From: Arthrobacter echini
GTDB taxonomy: Bacteria > Actinomycetota > Actinomycetes > Actinomycetales > Micrococcaceae
NCBI RefSeq assembly: GCF_004803505.1
Contig: NZ_SSWH01000001.1
Span: 186,001 to 250,000, forward strand
Direction of reading: 5' to 3'
Length of the DNA stretch: 64,000 nucleotides
Part shown: positions 52,775 to 61,477 of the stretch, piece after piece
Numbering within the stretch: the stretch's first letter is position 1
Layout of the letters: each line of letters starts with the position of its first letter
Made by a program: the position numbers and the translations under genes
Notes under the pieces: model-generated
Databases searched by the model: none
Seen by the model: the letters and a program-made list of their open reading frames with translations, nothing else
What the model was told of the DNA's origin: nothing

Positions 52775-52798
52775 TGTCGATAGACGAAGGGAATCACG

Positions 52799-53082
52799 AT
52801 GAGCACCACTCCAGGTCCCATGGACCTCACTTTCACCGCTCCCATCGGAGTGACGGTCAGAGGTGACGAGTGGTCATGCGTCGAAGTGCCCGATTCGAAG
52901 GAACTGTTCGGCACGGGCAAGGCCGTGAAGGTGTCCGCGACGGTCGACGGCGAACCGCTGACCGTGGGCTGCTGCCCACGGGGGTGGGAGGTCATATGCT
53001 CTCGGTCAGTGCCAAGCTGGGGAAGATTGGGAAGGACATCGGCGACGTCGTCACTGTCAGGATTTCCGAGCGACTCTCGTGA
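52799..53082 (+). pseudogene. DUF1905 gene broken by a one-base deletion
   Basis: The first frame reads MSTTPGPMDLTFTAPIGVTV and is normal DUF1905 sequence to GEPLTVG (about residue 57). It then changes to an unrelated, Arg/Ser-rich sequence. Another frame continues the family at exactly that point with LLPTGVGGHMLSVSAKLGK and DIGDVVTVRISERLS and stops at 53082. Adding one C between 52969 and 52970 (GGCTGCTG to GGCCTGCTG) restores a complete protein of about 94 residues. DUF1905 is a small beta-barrel domain. Either a genuine mutation or a sequencing error is possible. Confidence 0.8.
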
Positions 53083-53173
53083 GCCGGGCACCAAGCGGCC
53101 TGGAGAGTGATCCCTCCTCGAAGGCCTACAGCGTTGACCACTAGCTGCGTCGACCACAAGCTGTGGAGCGGCA

Positions 53174-54058
53174 TCACTCCAGAGCAGTGAGAGCGACGTC
53201 GATGATGTCCTGACTGGGGACATGCAATGCCTGGGCTGCTGTTCTTCCTGACGTACGCAGATATGCATCGACGAGGCGGTTCCCGGCAGCGTAGCCCGCT
53301 CCGGTCGGCAGTCCCACCGGTTCGCCGCCGAAGCGTTCGACGGCCGCATCGCCGTGGACCCATGCGGTGAAGTGCTGCATACCGGCAACCTGCAAACCGG
53401 TGACGACCTTGTCGAAGACCGCGTCGTCATGTAGCTGCGGCAACCCGATGGGCGTATACCCCGCGTCACCGTAGAGTTGCCGGGCGAAAGCATCGGCCAG
53501 GCCCTCCGCCACGATCTGCTCACCGACCAGCACGTGGGCAGGATTCCAGGTTACGCCGGCCGGCGCGTACCGCAGATTGTGATTGAGCTCGTGCACGGCA
53601 GCAGCCTCCACCCGGTCGAGGTTCTCCTCGGTGGGCCACAGGGTGAGTGAGATGAAGCCGGTCGTGCTGCCATTACCACTGAATCCGTGTACCGGACCCA
53701 TGAAGTACTCATCCCGCGGATCTCCGAGGACGAGAAGAACGGTGACGTCGGGGACGGTGATCCCCGGGGTAGCCGCGAGCTGCAGGCCGAGCGCATCCTT
53801 CATTGCGGTGTCGATGCGTGTCCAGACGTCGGCCGACCTGAGACACTCGAGGCCGTCCAGCACCTCGTCGATACGGTCGTCGACGGGAAATCCGAAGCTC
53901 ATCGCGTGCATCGCGACCAGGTCGACGTCGCCCGGGAAGTACCGGAACATCCCCTGCACCGGGGTGAGCATCTCGCGCAGGAGACCAGCCCGCTCACCCA
54001 TGGGCGCCGTCAGAACTGCGTTCATGCCGGCGTTGGTGTCCAGAATCGTGATCGTCAT
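53174..54058 (-). CDS. DUF2268-type predicted zinc metalloprotease
   Basis: This is a 294-residue protein. The zinc motif HELNH occupies residues 156-160, followed by IVAEGLADAFARQLYG with the likely third ligand glutamate. MTITILDTNAGMNAVL begins the protein and there is no signal peptide. The surrounding pattern (TGFISLTLWPTEENLDRVEA before the motif) fits the DUF2268/HExxH putative Zn-dependent protease family described in Bacillus and actinobacteria. Its substrate is unknown. It converges on the broken DUF1905 gene. Confidence 0.8.
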   Translation of the reverse strand: MTITILDTNAGMNAVLTAPMGERAGLLREMLTPVQGMFRYFPGDVDLVAMHAMSFGFPVDDRIDEVLDGLECLRSADVWTRIDTAMKDALGLQLAATPGITVPDVTVLLVLGDPRDEYFMGPVHGFSGNGSTTGFISLTLWPTEENLDRVEAAAVHELNHNLRYAPAGVTWNPAHVLVGEQIVAEGLADAFARQLYGDAGYTPIGLPQLHDDAVFDKVVTGLQVAGMQHFTAWVHGDAAVERFGGEPVGLPTGAGYAAGNRLVDAYLRTSGRTAAQALHVPSQDIIDVALTALE

Positions 54059-54126
54059 GACTCCGACAGTACGGACTGACGTCGTGTCAGGGTCAACGGC
54101 GCCGCTGATTCGGGGAGGATGGCCGC

Positions 54127-54801
54127 ATGGATGATTTCATGGGGTCGCTGATCGACGACCTTCTGACCACACTCGGACCTGCCGGTCGGGTTGTGGCCAT
54201 CGACGGCGTCGACGGCAGTGGGAAGACCACCTTCGCCGCCGAACTCGCAGCCGGTGTTCAGGATCGGCCTGTCGTCGTCATCCATGCGGACAACTTCCTC
54301 AATCCCTCCTCCATCCGACACGCCAGAGGGCGGAACTCACCGGAGGGATTCTGGAAGGACACCTACGACTATGCGGCGCTGATGGAGTTGGTACTCGACC
54401 CCCTCAGCTCAGGAGGAGACGGGTGGTACTCGCCCTCATGCTATCACCCGGTGGCGGACCGGACGGTACAGGCTCCGAAGATTCACGCTCCAGCAGCAGC
54501 GCTGGTCGTCGTCGAAGGGATGTTCCTGCATCGTGACGAGTTGATCGGCCACTGGGACGCCTCGGTGTTCCTCGATGTCCCCTTCGCCGAGACCGCGGCA
54601 CGCATGGCGGTCAGGGACGGCAGCAACCCGGACCCGGAACACCCGAGCATGCGCCGATACATGGGCGGGCAACGGCTCTACTTCGACGCTGCACGACCGT
54701 GGGAGCGCGCCACGTTCGTTGTGGATAACCGTGCTCTCAGCTTGCGCATGATCTCGAAGCAGCCGTCAAATGCCTTACACACTGCAGACAATGCTGAGTG
54801 A
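54127..54801 (+). CDS. uridine kinase-like P-loop kinase
   Basis: This is a 224-residue protein; the ATG follows GGGGAGG by 8 bases. Walker A is GVDGSGKTT (about residues 27-35), and HADNFLNPSSIRHARG and the acidic YDYAAL segment fit the uridine kinase/PRK-like family. LVVVEGMFLHRDEL is Walker B plus the lid side, and RMAVRDGSNPDPEHPSMRRY holds lid arginines. It probably phosphorylates a nucleoside or small sugar-like alcohol. It converges on the unknown protein ending at 54809. Confidence 0.85.
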   Translation: MDDFMGSLIDDLLTTLGPAGRVVAIDGVDGSGKTTFAAELAAGVQDRPVVVIHADNFLNPSSIRHARGRNSPEGFWKDTYDYAALMELVLDPLSSGGDGWYSPSCYHPVADRTVQAPKIHAPAAALVVVEGMFLHRDELIGHWDASVFLDVPFAETAARMAVRDGSNPDPEHPSMRRYMGGQRLYFDAARPWERATFVVDNRALSLRMISKQPSNALHTADNAE

Positions 54802-54808
54802 CGCGGCC

Positions 54809-56179
54809 TCAGATCTCCAGGACGCCGTCGACCGCCGCTGAGCGGGGAGGTATAGCACCGGTGCTGATGTCCTCCTCGAGGTGAACTGTCGCGTAGGCCC
54901 ATTCGCGCGGGCGTCCTGCATCGTCAAAGACCCCGTACCGCCTACGGAGGCGAAGATCGGGCACTGCGCGGTGTTCGAACGAGACGACGATCGCCGTCGC
55001 TGGCCAGCCGCCCTCCTCGGTGATGTGGACGTTCCGGTAATCACTTGGTGATCGACGAGGGCTCGGATGATCATGCGTCCACACGACGTACGGATCATCG
55101 AAACCCTCGAATCGGCCACGGATCCTTTCGATGGCCTCGGCCCGTTCTTCCTCCGTCAGGGCCACCAGTGTCCACTTGGCACCCTCCACTCTGTCCAGGT
55201 CGAGACGGTCCGTCCACTCGGCGACGGCGCTCCGCTTGCGCTCAAGATCGGCATACCACGAATCATCGTCATCGTCATCGAGAACCGGTCGTGACGGCAA
55301 CCGGTCGGTGACGATCGATGCAGGCAGCCCCTCACTCACATCAACCTCGACTTCGCGGGCCTCGTCGACGAAGGTCGAACCGGCATACTGCTGATCCTGC
55401 ACTTCCCGCGGCCCGGTGGGGTAGTACTGCACCGTGAGCCTGGTTCCCGTGAGGTCAGCCCCGTGCACGAGGTGATCGACGACGATCACAGAGCGCGTGC
55501 CATCGGTGTGAATGCGCACCAGCTCAGTGGCAGGGGTCGGCAGCGACTTGCCGGGCGCGCGTGGCACCAGCCCGGGACCGCCGTCGTCATCCGAATCGGT
55601 TCCGTCTACCCATTCGGCGCCACCCGGCGCAAGGGGAAAGTAACCGAAACCCTCCTCTCCGCCGCCGTCGTCTGACGAGGATGCTGCTTCCTCCTTAACT
55701 GGACGGGACCAGAACGGTTCCGTCGGCGCCCAACCCAGCGACTCGGGATCGAGCCCCTCCAACTCGGGATCCTCAAGGTCTTCCGACTCGGTATCTGCTG
55801 ATTCCGTCCAGTTCGAGGCCGGTCGCGGATCGCCGACCCACAGTCCACCGGCATCAGCGCCCATCGGCTGACCGACACCGAGATCACAGGCTGCCCCCAC
55901 TCCCTGGGCGGTGATGAACACGGCGGAGCGCCGCTGAAGCATCTCTGTGCCGTCGTCGTTCTCGGCCGTGTAGATGAGCCACGCTCCGGTCGATGTGGGC
56001 AACATCTGCGCTTCTCCGACAGCAGTCTCGGGCATCGGGGCATCAGGCCACACCACCCAGCTCACGGTCGAGTCCGCAGCAACGATCGCCGCGACCGGAC
56101 GGGACGCATCGGGCACCGCAGTGATCGAGCCCACTCGAGCGGCATCAAGGGGAATCAGCGGATTCACGAGTCCTGGCAC
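54809..56179 (-). CDS. large acidic protein of unknown function
   Basis: This is a 456-residue protein with a GTG start at 56177-56179. I do not recognise a family. The first 120 residues look like beta-propeller blades (SITAVPDASRPVAAIVAADS), a long Asp/Glu/Ser-rich linker (about 120-215) follows, and the C-terminal 200 residues include EERAEAIERIRGRFEGFDDP and VHITEEGGWPATAIVVSFEH. There is no signal peptide or membrane helix. The Shine-Dalgarno site is weak. The short plus-strand gene at 56253 is divergent from it. Confidence 0.6.
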   Translation of the reverse strand: MPGLVNPLIPLDAARVGSITAVPDASRPVAAIVAADSTVSWVVWPDAPMPETAVGEAQMLPTSTGAWLIYTAENDDGTEMLQRRSAVFITAQGVGAACDLGVGQPMGADAGGLWVGDPRPASNWTESADTESEDLEDPELEGLDPESLGWAPTEPFWSRPVKEEAASSSDDGGGEEGFGYFPLAPGGAEWVDGTDSDDDGGPGLVPRAPGKSLPTPATELVRIHTDGTRSVIVVDHLVHGADLTGTRLTVQYYPTGPREVQDQQYAGSTFVDEAREVEVDVSEGLPASIVTDRLPSRPVLDDDDDDSWYADLERKRSAVAEWTDRLDLDRVEGAKWTLVALTEEERAEAIERIRGRFEGFDDPYVVWTHDHPSPRRSPSDYRNVHITEEGGWPATAIVVSFEHRAVPDLRLRRRYGVFDDAGRPREWAYATVHLEEDISTGAIPPRSAAVDGVLEI

Positions 56180-56252
56180 GACGTCATGCTACAACTCCGA
56201 CCGAGCCACGATCATCAGTAGAATGATGCTCTGTGCCACGAAGGAGCAGCCC

Positions 56253-56474
56253 GTGAAAAGAAGACCCCTCTCCGCAAGCTTCATGAAGGCCACGGGAACG
56301 CTACGCATGTTCTTCGGCCCTGCACAGCAGGGCTCGACGGCGGGCCCTGTCGTCTATGTCGACGACGAAGCGCAGCGGATGCGGCAGGAGCAGCTCGAGC
56401 AGTGGACGGTGATACGCAACGCCGACGGTTCGACCTACTTGACCTCCAAGAAGGATGAGCAGGGCGAGCATTAG
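56253..56474 (+). CDS. small charged protein of unknown function
   Basis: This is a 73-residue protein starting with GTG at 56253, which has AAGGAG (56241-56246) six bases upstream. A TAGAAT at 56219-56224 is a good -10. The sequence VKRRPLSASFMKATGTLRMF is basic, then a Glu/Gln-rich helix (DDEAQRMRQEQLEQW) and a TVIRNADGSTYLTS hairpin-like end. No family was recognised, but the signals for expression are good. Confidence 0.6.
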   Translation: MKRRPLSASFMKATGTLRMFFGPAQQGSTAGPVVYVDDEAQRMRQEQLEQWTVIRNADGSTYLTSKKDEQGEH

Positions 56475-56671
56475 GGCGGAGCATCCAACACCTCAGTCGA
56501 CGAGCGCAGACTCATGACACGCCGCGCTCCACACGCAGGTCTTCGCGTCTCCCACCCCAACGTTACGACCTCTGTGGTCGATACAACTCGTGCTTTTCTC
56601 TTCGTCAGTAGCGGAAATTTCAGAACACCTGGTCATAGTGTCAACTGGTGGAAGCCTAGGATGGAACGACG

Positions 56672-56723
56672 TCCGTATTGTGAGGGACTGGAGGCAATCC
56701 GTATTGTGAGGGACTGGAGGCAA
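56672..56723 (+). repeat. perfect 26-bp tandem duplication
   Basis: The unit at 56672-56697 (beginning TCCGTATTGTGAGGGACTGG) is repeated without change at 56698-56723, directly before the PLDc_N gene. The GGGACTGGAGG core carries Shine-Dalgarno-like sequence, so the copy nearest the gene supplies or duplicates its upstream region. Confidence 0.9.
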
Positions 56724-56734
56724 GGGGGACTGTG

Positions 56735-57016
56735 ATGCTGGCGTGGGCCACTCAAGGCGCAAACCCACTCGTTCCTACTAGTTGGGAGTTCTTGGTCACC
56801 GGGATCGGGTTGCTCCTCGCGCTCCTGCTTGTCGCGGCCTTTATCGACATCGCGCGTTCTCGCCATCTCACCGGCCTCACTCAAGCGGTATGGGTACTCG
56901 TTGTGCTGGCCTTTCCTGCGATCGGTCCGCTTCTGTGGTTCGTCATCGGCCGCCGCACTACTGCGGTTACTCGTGATTCCCGCAGTGGCCCTACCAGCAG
57001 CGCCGGGTATCAATAA
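56735..57016 (+). CDS. small membrane protein with a PLDc_N-type domain
   Basis: This is a 93-residue protein with two helices (about residues 15-40 and 48-70). VWVLVVLAFPAIGPLLWFVIGR is the signature of the phospholipase D N-terminal transmembrane domain, which often occurs alone in actinobacteria. The ATG at 56735 follows a G-rich AAGGGGGA site; a GTG at 56732 is the alternative. Its function is unknown; such proteins are small membrane components without a catalytic HKD motif. Confidence 0.7.
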   Translation: MLAWATQGANPLVPTSWEFLVTGIGLLLALLLVAAFIDIARSRHLTGLTQAVWVLVVLAFPAIGPLLWFVIGRRTTAVTRDSRSGPTSSAGYQ

Positions 57017-57111
57017 GGATCGAGCACCAGGACCGTAAGCTTTCCTGATGCGGAATAGGCACGGCACCTGAGCTTTGACTTCACGCGTCAAAGGCTGGAA
57101 TCCTCGTTCTC

Positions 57112-57312
57112 ATGCGGTCTCTTCCATTTTTCGTCGGGCTACTCGTGGCTCTCATCATGTATGTGGTTCTCGATGCGTTCACAGACCTGCCGATGTCACT
57201 TCACTGGCTCGCCGGGATAGTAACGGGGCTGGCTGCCACCGCCTGCGTGGCACTATGGCCGATCGCCCCAGGGCGAGAAGCCAACCCCGACCACGTCGAC
57301 CGGGGCGCCTAG
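57112..57312 (+). CDS. small two-helix membrane protein
   Basis: This is a 66-residue protein, MRSLPFFVGLLVALIMYVVL followed by a second helix around WLAGIVTGLAATACVALW. The tail is hydrophilic. No clear Shine-Dalgarno site precedes the ATG. No family was recognised; the strong transmembrane pattern is the main support. About 210 bases without a supported gene follow it. Confidence 0.45.
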   Translation: MRSLPFFVGLLVALIMYVVLDAFTDLPMSLHWLAGIVTGLAATACVALWPIAPGREANPDHVDRGA

Positions 57313-57528
57313 GTAGATTCTCGAACGCAATACTCAAGTAATGACTCGATGACTGACTGCTGGAGATGAGCACTCTCTCAGTCCCTGGTTCACCGTGACT
57401 TCGGCTCGCACCACATCCGCCGGAACGCATCCAACACCATTCCTCACCGACTGCGACAACGCATGCCGACGGTCTACGGAGTTCCGCCCTGCCTGCGCAC
57501 CGAGTCCGTGCCTCCTGTGGTGGCCCAG

Positions 57529-57735
57529 TTAGATGGCGGGTGTGCGCTTCGAAGGCCGGAGGAGGATCACGGCGATTCCGAGGACGGCGGTAATGCTTCC
57601 CAACGCCACTGTGATCCAGAACTGGTGAGGTTCGTAGGGCCCGAAAAGTGCCGGCAGACTCAGGATCAGGGCCGCTGCCATCAGTGCCATGGCGATGAGC
57701 AAACCAATGAAGACTCGAGGGGTTCTCCTGGTCAT
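57529..57735 (-). CDS. small membrane protein, coupled to the MerR gene
   Basis: This is a 68-residue protein with two helices (about residues 8-30 and 39-60), starting MTRRTPRVFIGLLIAMALMA. Its ATG overlaps the MerR stop by 4 bases (57732-57735). No family was recognised. The coupling to the regulator suggests it may be part of what that regulator controls. Confidence 0.6.
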   Translation of the reverse strand: MTRRTPRVFIGLLIAMALMAAALILSLPALFGPYEPHQFWITVALGSITAVLGIAVILLRPSKRTPAI

Positions 57736-58538
57736 GACGGCTCCCTACTGCGGACAGGAGCCTGGAAGGTCGTGGTGCCGTCGGCGTCGAGCAGTTGCCG
57801 GTAGATATTCGTGGTGATGAGCCCCTCCTTCTCGAGGGTGCTGTCGAGCACCATCCACATGTCAGCCGCCGATGCGGGAGGTGCGTCGAAGCTGACCGTG
57901 ACGCCGTGCTCCGCGCCCGGGATCCCTATGACGTGCAGCAGCTCGTCCTCGAGCATGGCTGGGCTCAATGTGCCTACGCTCACCACGAACTCCTCCTCCG
58001 CGGTGCCGTCGTAGGTGAACACGATCCCGGCGTCAGCGCCCATCAGTTGCCCCTCCCGCTGCCTGATCCGCGGGAGCAGTGCGGAGACGGCTGTGCCGAT
58101 CTCGGACTCGTCCGTGACCCGGGACTGCAGACCGACAAGCCTCAGTGGATTGAGGGGGCCGAGGCAGATGTTCTGCATGGTGGCATTTCCTTCCTGGAGT
58201 GCAACGAGGCGCGACCGCACCTCGCGTAGACGTGCGGAGGCAGTGTCGATCTCGGCGAGCAGTTCGCCCTCGCGTGCCCGCAGAAGCTCGACAAGGCGCT
58301 GCTGCTTGAGCTCAGGGCCGAGTAGAACCTCGATAGTCTCCAGACCGAAACCCACCGCACGCAGCGCCGCGATCGCTCGGGCGCGACCCACCTGAGTCAC
58401 GGCATACCGGCGATAGCCACTGAATTCATCAACCTCAGCCGGCGCGATCAGCCCGATGCTCTCCCAATGGCGCAGCATCCGCCTCGATACGCCGGCCGCG
58501 TGCGCGATCTCTCCTATGCTCAACATGTCATCACCCAT
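57732..58538 (-). CDS. MerR-family transcriptional regulator
   Basis: This is a 268-residue protein. The ATG at 58536-58538 follows GGAAGGG; a GTG 15 bases upstream is the alternative. The DNA-binding domain is LSIGEIAHAAGVSRRMLRHW with YRRYAVTQVGRARAI, followed by a coiled coil (about residues 75-115, LVELLRAREGELLAEIDTAS). The C-terminal 150 residues are a putative ligand-binding domain that I cannot assign; LVGLQSRVTDESEIGTAVSA is its clearest segment. No metal-binding cysteine pattern is present, so a small-molecule (drug-like) inducer is more likely. Confidence 0.88.
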   Translation of the reverse strand: MGDDMLSIGEIAHAAGVSRRMLRHWESIGLIAPAEVDEFSGYRRYAVTQVGRARAIAALRAVGFGLETIEVLLGPELKQQRLVELLRAREGELLAEIDTASARLREVRSRLVALQEGNATMQNICLGPLNPLRLVGLQSRVTDESEIGTAVSALLPRIRQREGQLMGADAGIVFTYDGTAEEEFVVSVGTLSPAMLEDELLHVIGIPGAEHGVTVSFDAPPASAADMWMVLDSTLEKEGLITTNIYRQLLDADGTTTFQAPVRSREPS

Positions 58539-58638
58539 CGGAGACCCTTCCACAGTGGAAAGGTCAAGACCGAGTCACTGCTGCAGGAGGGGCATTTCGC
58601 CACCGGACATCGCTGTGGCGCACCACGATGGAGGTGTG

Positions 58639-58797
58639 ATGCTTTTCCCCTGCCGTGACGTGACGGCCACGGAATGGATTGCCACGGGCAACGAGCATTG
58701 GTGGGACCTGGTGACACTGGGCCCGCGAGGATTCCCGGCATAATCGCGTCTGCATTTCGCCGCCGACCCCACCACCATCGGCGCTCAACGCATCTAG
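58639..58797 (+). pseudogene. gene remnant with an in-frame stop
   Basis: The frame starts MLFPCRDVTATEWIATGNEH (ATG 58639, GGAGG at 58630-58634) and continues WWDLVTLGPRGFPA. It is then cut by TAA at 58741-58743, and the same frame goes on SRLHFAADPTTIGAQRI to a TAG at 58795-58797. The pattern W-x-x-L-x-T-x-G-P-x-G-F-x-A-Y-A-R-L-R-F-x-x-D-P is familiar from small actinobacterial proteins, where the stop here would be a tyrosine codon. It is probably an inactivated, truncated copy. The minus-strand gene ends at 58794. Confidence 0.55.
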
Positions 58798-59438
58798 ATC
58801 GGCTGGCTTGCGCGGATCCCCGCCCTGCCCATCGCATCGGTGTAGGCGGACTGGATGTCCTTCAGCCACAGCTCCTGGTTCGCCGGAGTCCCCTTGAACG
58901 CTCGCTCTCCTGGTGCGCGGACCTCATAGATCTTGAACCCGCGCTTGACGATGGCCCGGTTTTCCAGCTTCATGAGTCTCCGGGCCGCCTTATGAGCGTC
59001 GGCGCCGTGGGCCACGAGCGCGGATGCCCGCGGAACCTGCTGGAGGAACGAGAGCAGGGGCTTCACGCCATCGGAAATCTGGTCCATCGTCAGGGCACGT
59101 TCCTTGCCGTCCGGGATGTACCAGGGATAGGCGTTCCACGGCATGAACGCGTCGGGCCGCAGACCGGCGGCGTCGTAGATCTCGGCCATCCGGATGGAGG
59201 CAGGGTCGTCGTTCTCGAACGACATGAAGCCTGATGGGAGCGATGGCCCCGGGTTGGAGAAAAGACTGACGATCTTGCAGCCGTCGACGTCGTGGATCGG
59301 GTCGATGTAGGGGACCGATGACCCCGGCTTGGATTCTGCCAGCGTGTCACAGAGCCGATTGACGTCCTCGATCTGTGGGTCATACCGCTGATTCCATTGC
59401 TGTTCCCTATAAGCAGGGTCTGCCATACGCTGTACCAA
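58794..59438 (-). CDS. uracil-DNA glycosylase superfamily-like protein
   Basis: This is a 214-residue protein. The TTG at 59436-59438 has GAGGAGG 5 bases upstream, while the ATG at 59424-59426 is 17 bases away, so TTG is favoured. CKIVSLFSNPGPSLPSGFMS, AFMPWNAYPWYIPDG and SALVAHGADAHKAARRL match the three motifs of a UDG-superfamily subgroup in actinobacteria (the GEAPG-, NLVP- and GxxA-like positions). The N-terminal motif is SNPGPS rather than GEAPG, so activity on uracil is unproven. Confidence 0.7.
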   Translation of the reverse strand: MVQRMADPAYREQQWNQRYDPQIEDVNRLCDTLAESKPGSSVPYIDPIHDVDGCKIVSLFSNPGPSLPSGFMSFENDDPASIRMAEIYDAAGLRPDAFMPWNAYPWYIPDGKERALTMDQISDGVKPLLSFLQQVPRASALVAHGADAHKAARRLMKLENRAIVKRGFKIYEVRAPGERAFKGTPANQELWLKDIQSAYTDAMGRAGIRASQPI

Positions 59439-59543
59439 TTCAGCCTCCTCGCGGGCGGCGCCTGAAGTGACGCAAACCTGCCCGCAAGGTTCCAGCCTAC
59501 GCCAGAGCGGTGGAAGACCCCCGGTAGGGGCTGCACCGGAGGC

Positions 59544-60449
59544 TCACGGCCGGGCCTCCGCGTCCATCGCGTCACTCGCCAGCGACAGTGCGCCGCGCAC
59601 TCCCGATTCATCTCCCAGCTCAGGGCGCACCACGTAGTCACCAGCAGGGTTCGTCAGGGGATGCTCGGCCAGAGCGGTGCCCACCAACCGCGCCAGCTGT
59701 TCCCGAACGACGTCGAGCAGGCCCGGGGTCTTCATGACGCCACCGCCGGCGATGATCCGCTGCGGAGCAGTCGCGTAGGTGATGGTCGCGAGCAGTTGGG
59801 CGATGTAGTAGCCGGACAGTACGACGGACTCCTGCTGCCGCGGGCCGAGGTCGGTTCCGGGCTTGCCCCACCGGGCTTCGATCGCTGGCCCCGATACAAG
59901 ACCCTCGAGGCAGTCGCCGTGGAACGGGCAATTGCCGGCGAACCGGTCGCGGGGGTGCCTCCGAACCAGGATATGACCCAGTTCGGGATGGCTGCGCCAG
60001 GAGAGCGGACCGCCGTCGACCACGAGACCCGCACCGACCCCCGTTCCGACCGTCACATAGGCGAGGTCACTGACCCCCCGTCCGGCGCCGGACCGGTGCT
60101 CGCCGAGGGCGGCCCCGGTGACATCACTCACCAGCCGCACAGGCGTTCCTGACGCGAGGTGCAGGTTCTCCAGCAGATCCGTGCTGCGCCAACCGGGTTT
60201 CGGGGTGGAGGTGATCCACCCGAACCGGGGCGACTCGACGTCGACATCGACCGGCCCGAACGAGGCAATCCCCACGGCGTCGAAGCGTCCGTCGTCGGCG
60301 TGATCTGCGAGGAAGTCACGAATCGCCGCGAGCGTCTCCTCGGGTGAAGTGGTTTCGATCCGCGTGTCGGCCAGAATGGTGCCCGGGTCCTGCCGATCGG
60401 CGACGGCGCAGATCACCTTGGTCCCGCCGGTCTCGATCCCGGCGATCAC
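59544..60449 (-). CDS. ROK-family fructokinase-like kinase
   Basis: This is a 301-residue sugar kinase. It begins VIAGIETGGTKVICAV with the ATP-binding glycine loop and has YVTVGTGVGAGLVVDGG, the phosphate 2 region. The zinc site of ROK proteins is intact: HPELGHILVRRHPRD then NCPFHGDCLEGLVSG supply the His/Cys ligands. The GTG at 60447-60449 starts the conserved domain; no better ATG was found. It resembles BsFK/ScrK-like fructokinases, but mannose or glucose are possible substrates. Confidence 0.87.
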   Translation of the reverse strand: MIAGIETGGTKVICAVADRQDPGTILADTRIETTSPEETLAAIRDFLADHADDGRFDAVGIASFGPVDVDVESPRFGWITSTPKPGWRSTDLLENLHLASGTPVRLVSDVTGAALGEHRSGAGRGVSDLAYVTVGTGVGAGLVVDGGPLSWRSHPELGHILVRRHPRDRFAGNCPFHGDCLEGLVSGPAIEARWGKPGTDLGPRQQESVVLSGYYIAQLLATITYATAPQRIIAGGGVMKTPGLLDVVREQLARLVGTALAEHPLTNPAGDYVVRPELGDESGVRGALSLASDAMDAEARP

Positions 60450-60670
60450 AGGACGGCCGTCCGCTCCGGCAACAGCCCGCAACCCGGTTCGAGCCGGACC
60501 TCCGGCGTCCCCGTAATGCTGCAGCAGGTGACGGCTCGGGGTTCGTCGGGCATTCTGTCGAGCATCAAGAGCGTCCGGGACATGGTCAACCTCGCGGGAT
60601 CGGCGGTCGGGTCGCCTCCATCCTCCCACCGGTCGCACCACCGCGCACCGGCCGTCCAGGCCTGCGATCG

Positions 60671-61477
60671 CTATACCGTTCCCTTCATCGGCTGGCAGTG
60701 CGGACACCACCAGGTCCGACGTCGACCGGGGTCCCCGGGCACCTCGGCCCTGACCTGCACGGTGGTCCCGCAGCGCTGGCACGGTCTTCCCCCACGCCCG
60801 GCCACCCAGTGCTGTTCGCCCCGGCGCGTGTTCCCCGTGGTGACCTGATGCGCTCCGGGCCGAAAAGCGGAGAAACGCAGGCAACGGGCGCCGAGGGCCA
60901 CCAAGGCCGGCACGTCGACGTCGGCCATGACCGTGTCCGGGTGGAGACCGCGGAGGAAACAGAGCTCGTTGGCCCAGAGGTTGCCGAAGCCTGCCACGTT
61001 GCGCTGGTCGAGCAGCGCTGCAATGACCCGCTGGCCGGCATCGCGCCGAAGTCTTCGGACCGCCTCGGCGGCAGACCAGTCGGCGCGGAGCGGATCGGGT
61101 CCCAGGTGCCCGACGACGTCGCGCTCCGACCGGGAGGCCACCAACTCGACGACCGGCAGATTCAGCCCGTAGGCGGTAGGCCCGCTCTCCACGGCCAGGA
61201 TGACGCGCACCTCGGACAGCACGTTCGGGGGCAGCCTCCTGCCGGGAACGGTCACCGTCCAGGACCCCTGCATGCGGAGGTGCGTGTGGAGCGTGAGACC
61301 GCCGGAGAAGCGGGTCAACAGGTGCTTGCCGTGCGTCTCGTGCTCCAGTACCCGCGCACCGTCGAGCGCCTCGGCCGCGTGGGCCGGCACCCTGAGATCG
61401 CCGCGGATCAGCGTCCGACCATCGAGAGACCTCCGCAGACGCCCGGCGAGACGGAACACGCTGTCACCCTCGGGCAC
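60671..61477 (-). CDS. Fpg/Nei-family DNA glycosylase (endonuclease VIII type)
   Basis: This is a 268-residue protein. It starts (GTG read as M) PEGDSVFRLAGRL, giving the catalytic Pro2 and Glu3 of the family, and the VPEGDSV form is typical of Nei rather than Fpg. The H2TH motif is QRNVAGFGNLWANE, and a C-terminal zinc finger CQRCG...CPHCQ supplies four cysteines. It excises oxidised bases and nicks the strand in base-excision repair. It stands alone on the minus strand. Confidence 0.9.
   Translation of the reverse strand: MPEGDSVFRLAGRLRRSLDGRTLIRGDLRVPAHAAEALDGARVLEHETHGKHLLTRFSGGLTLHTHLRMQGSWTVTVPGRRLPPNVLSEVRVILAVESGPTAYGLNLPVVELVASRSERDVVGHLGPDPLRADWSAAEAVRRLRRDAGQRVIAALLDQRNVAGFGNLWANELCFLRGLHPDTVMADVDVPALVALGARCLRFSAFRPGAHQVTTGNTRRGEQHWVAGRGGRPCQRCGTTVQVRAEVPGDPGRRRTWWCPHCQPMKGTV

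Noticed and set aside
57313-57528. Possible gene fragment with HRDFGSHH-like translation
   Set aside because: The resemblance to transposase sequence is only a few residues and there is no supporting frame, start or terminal repeat.
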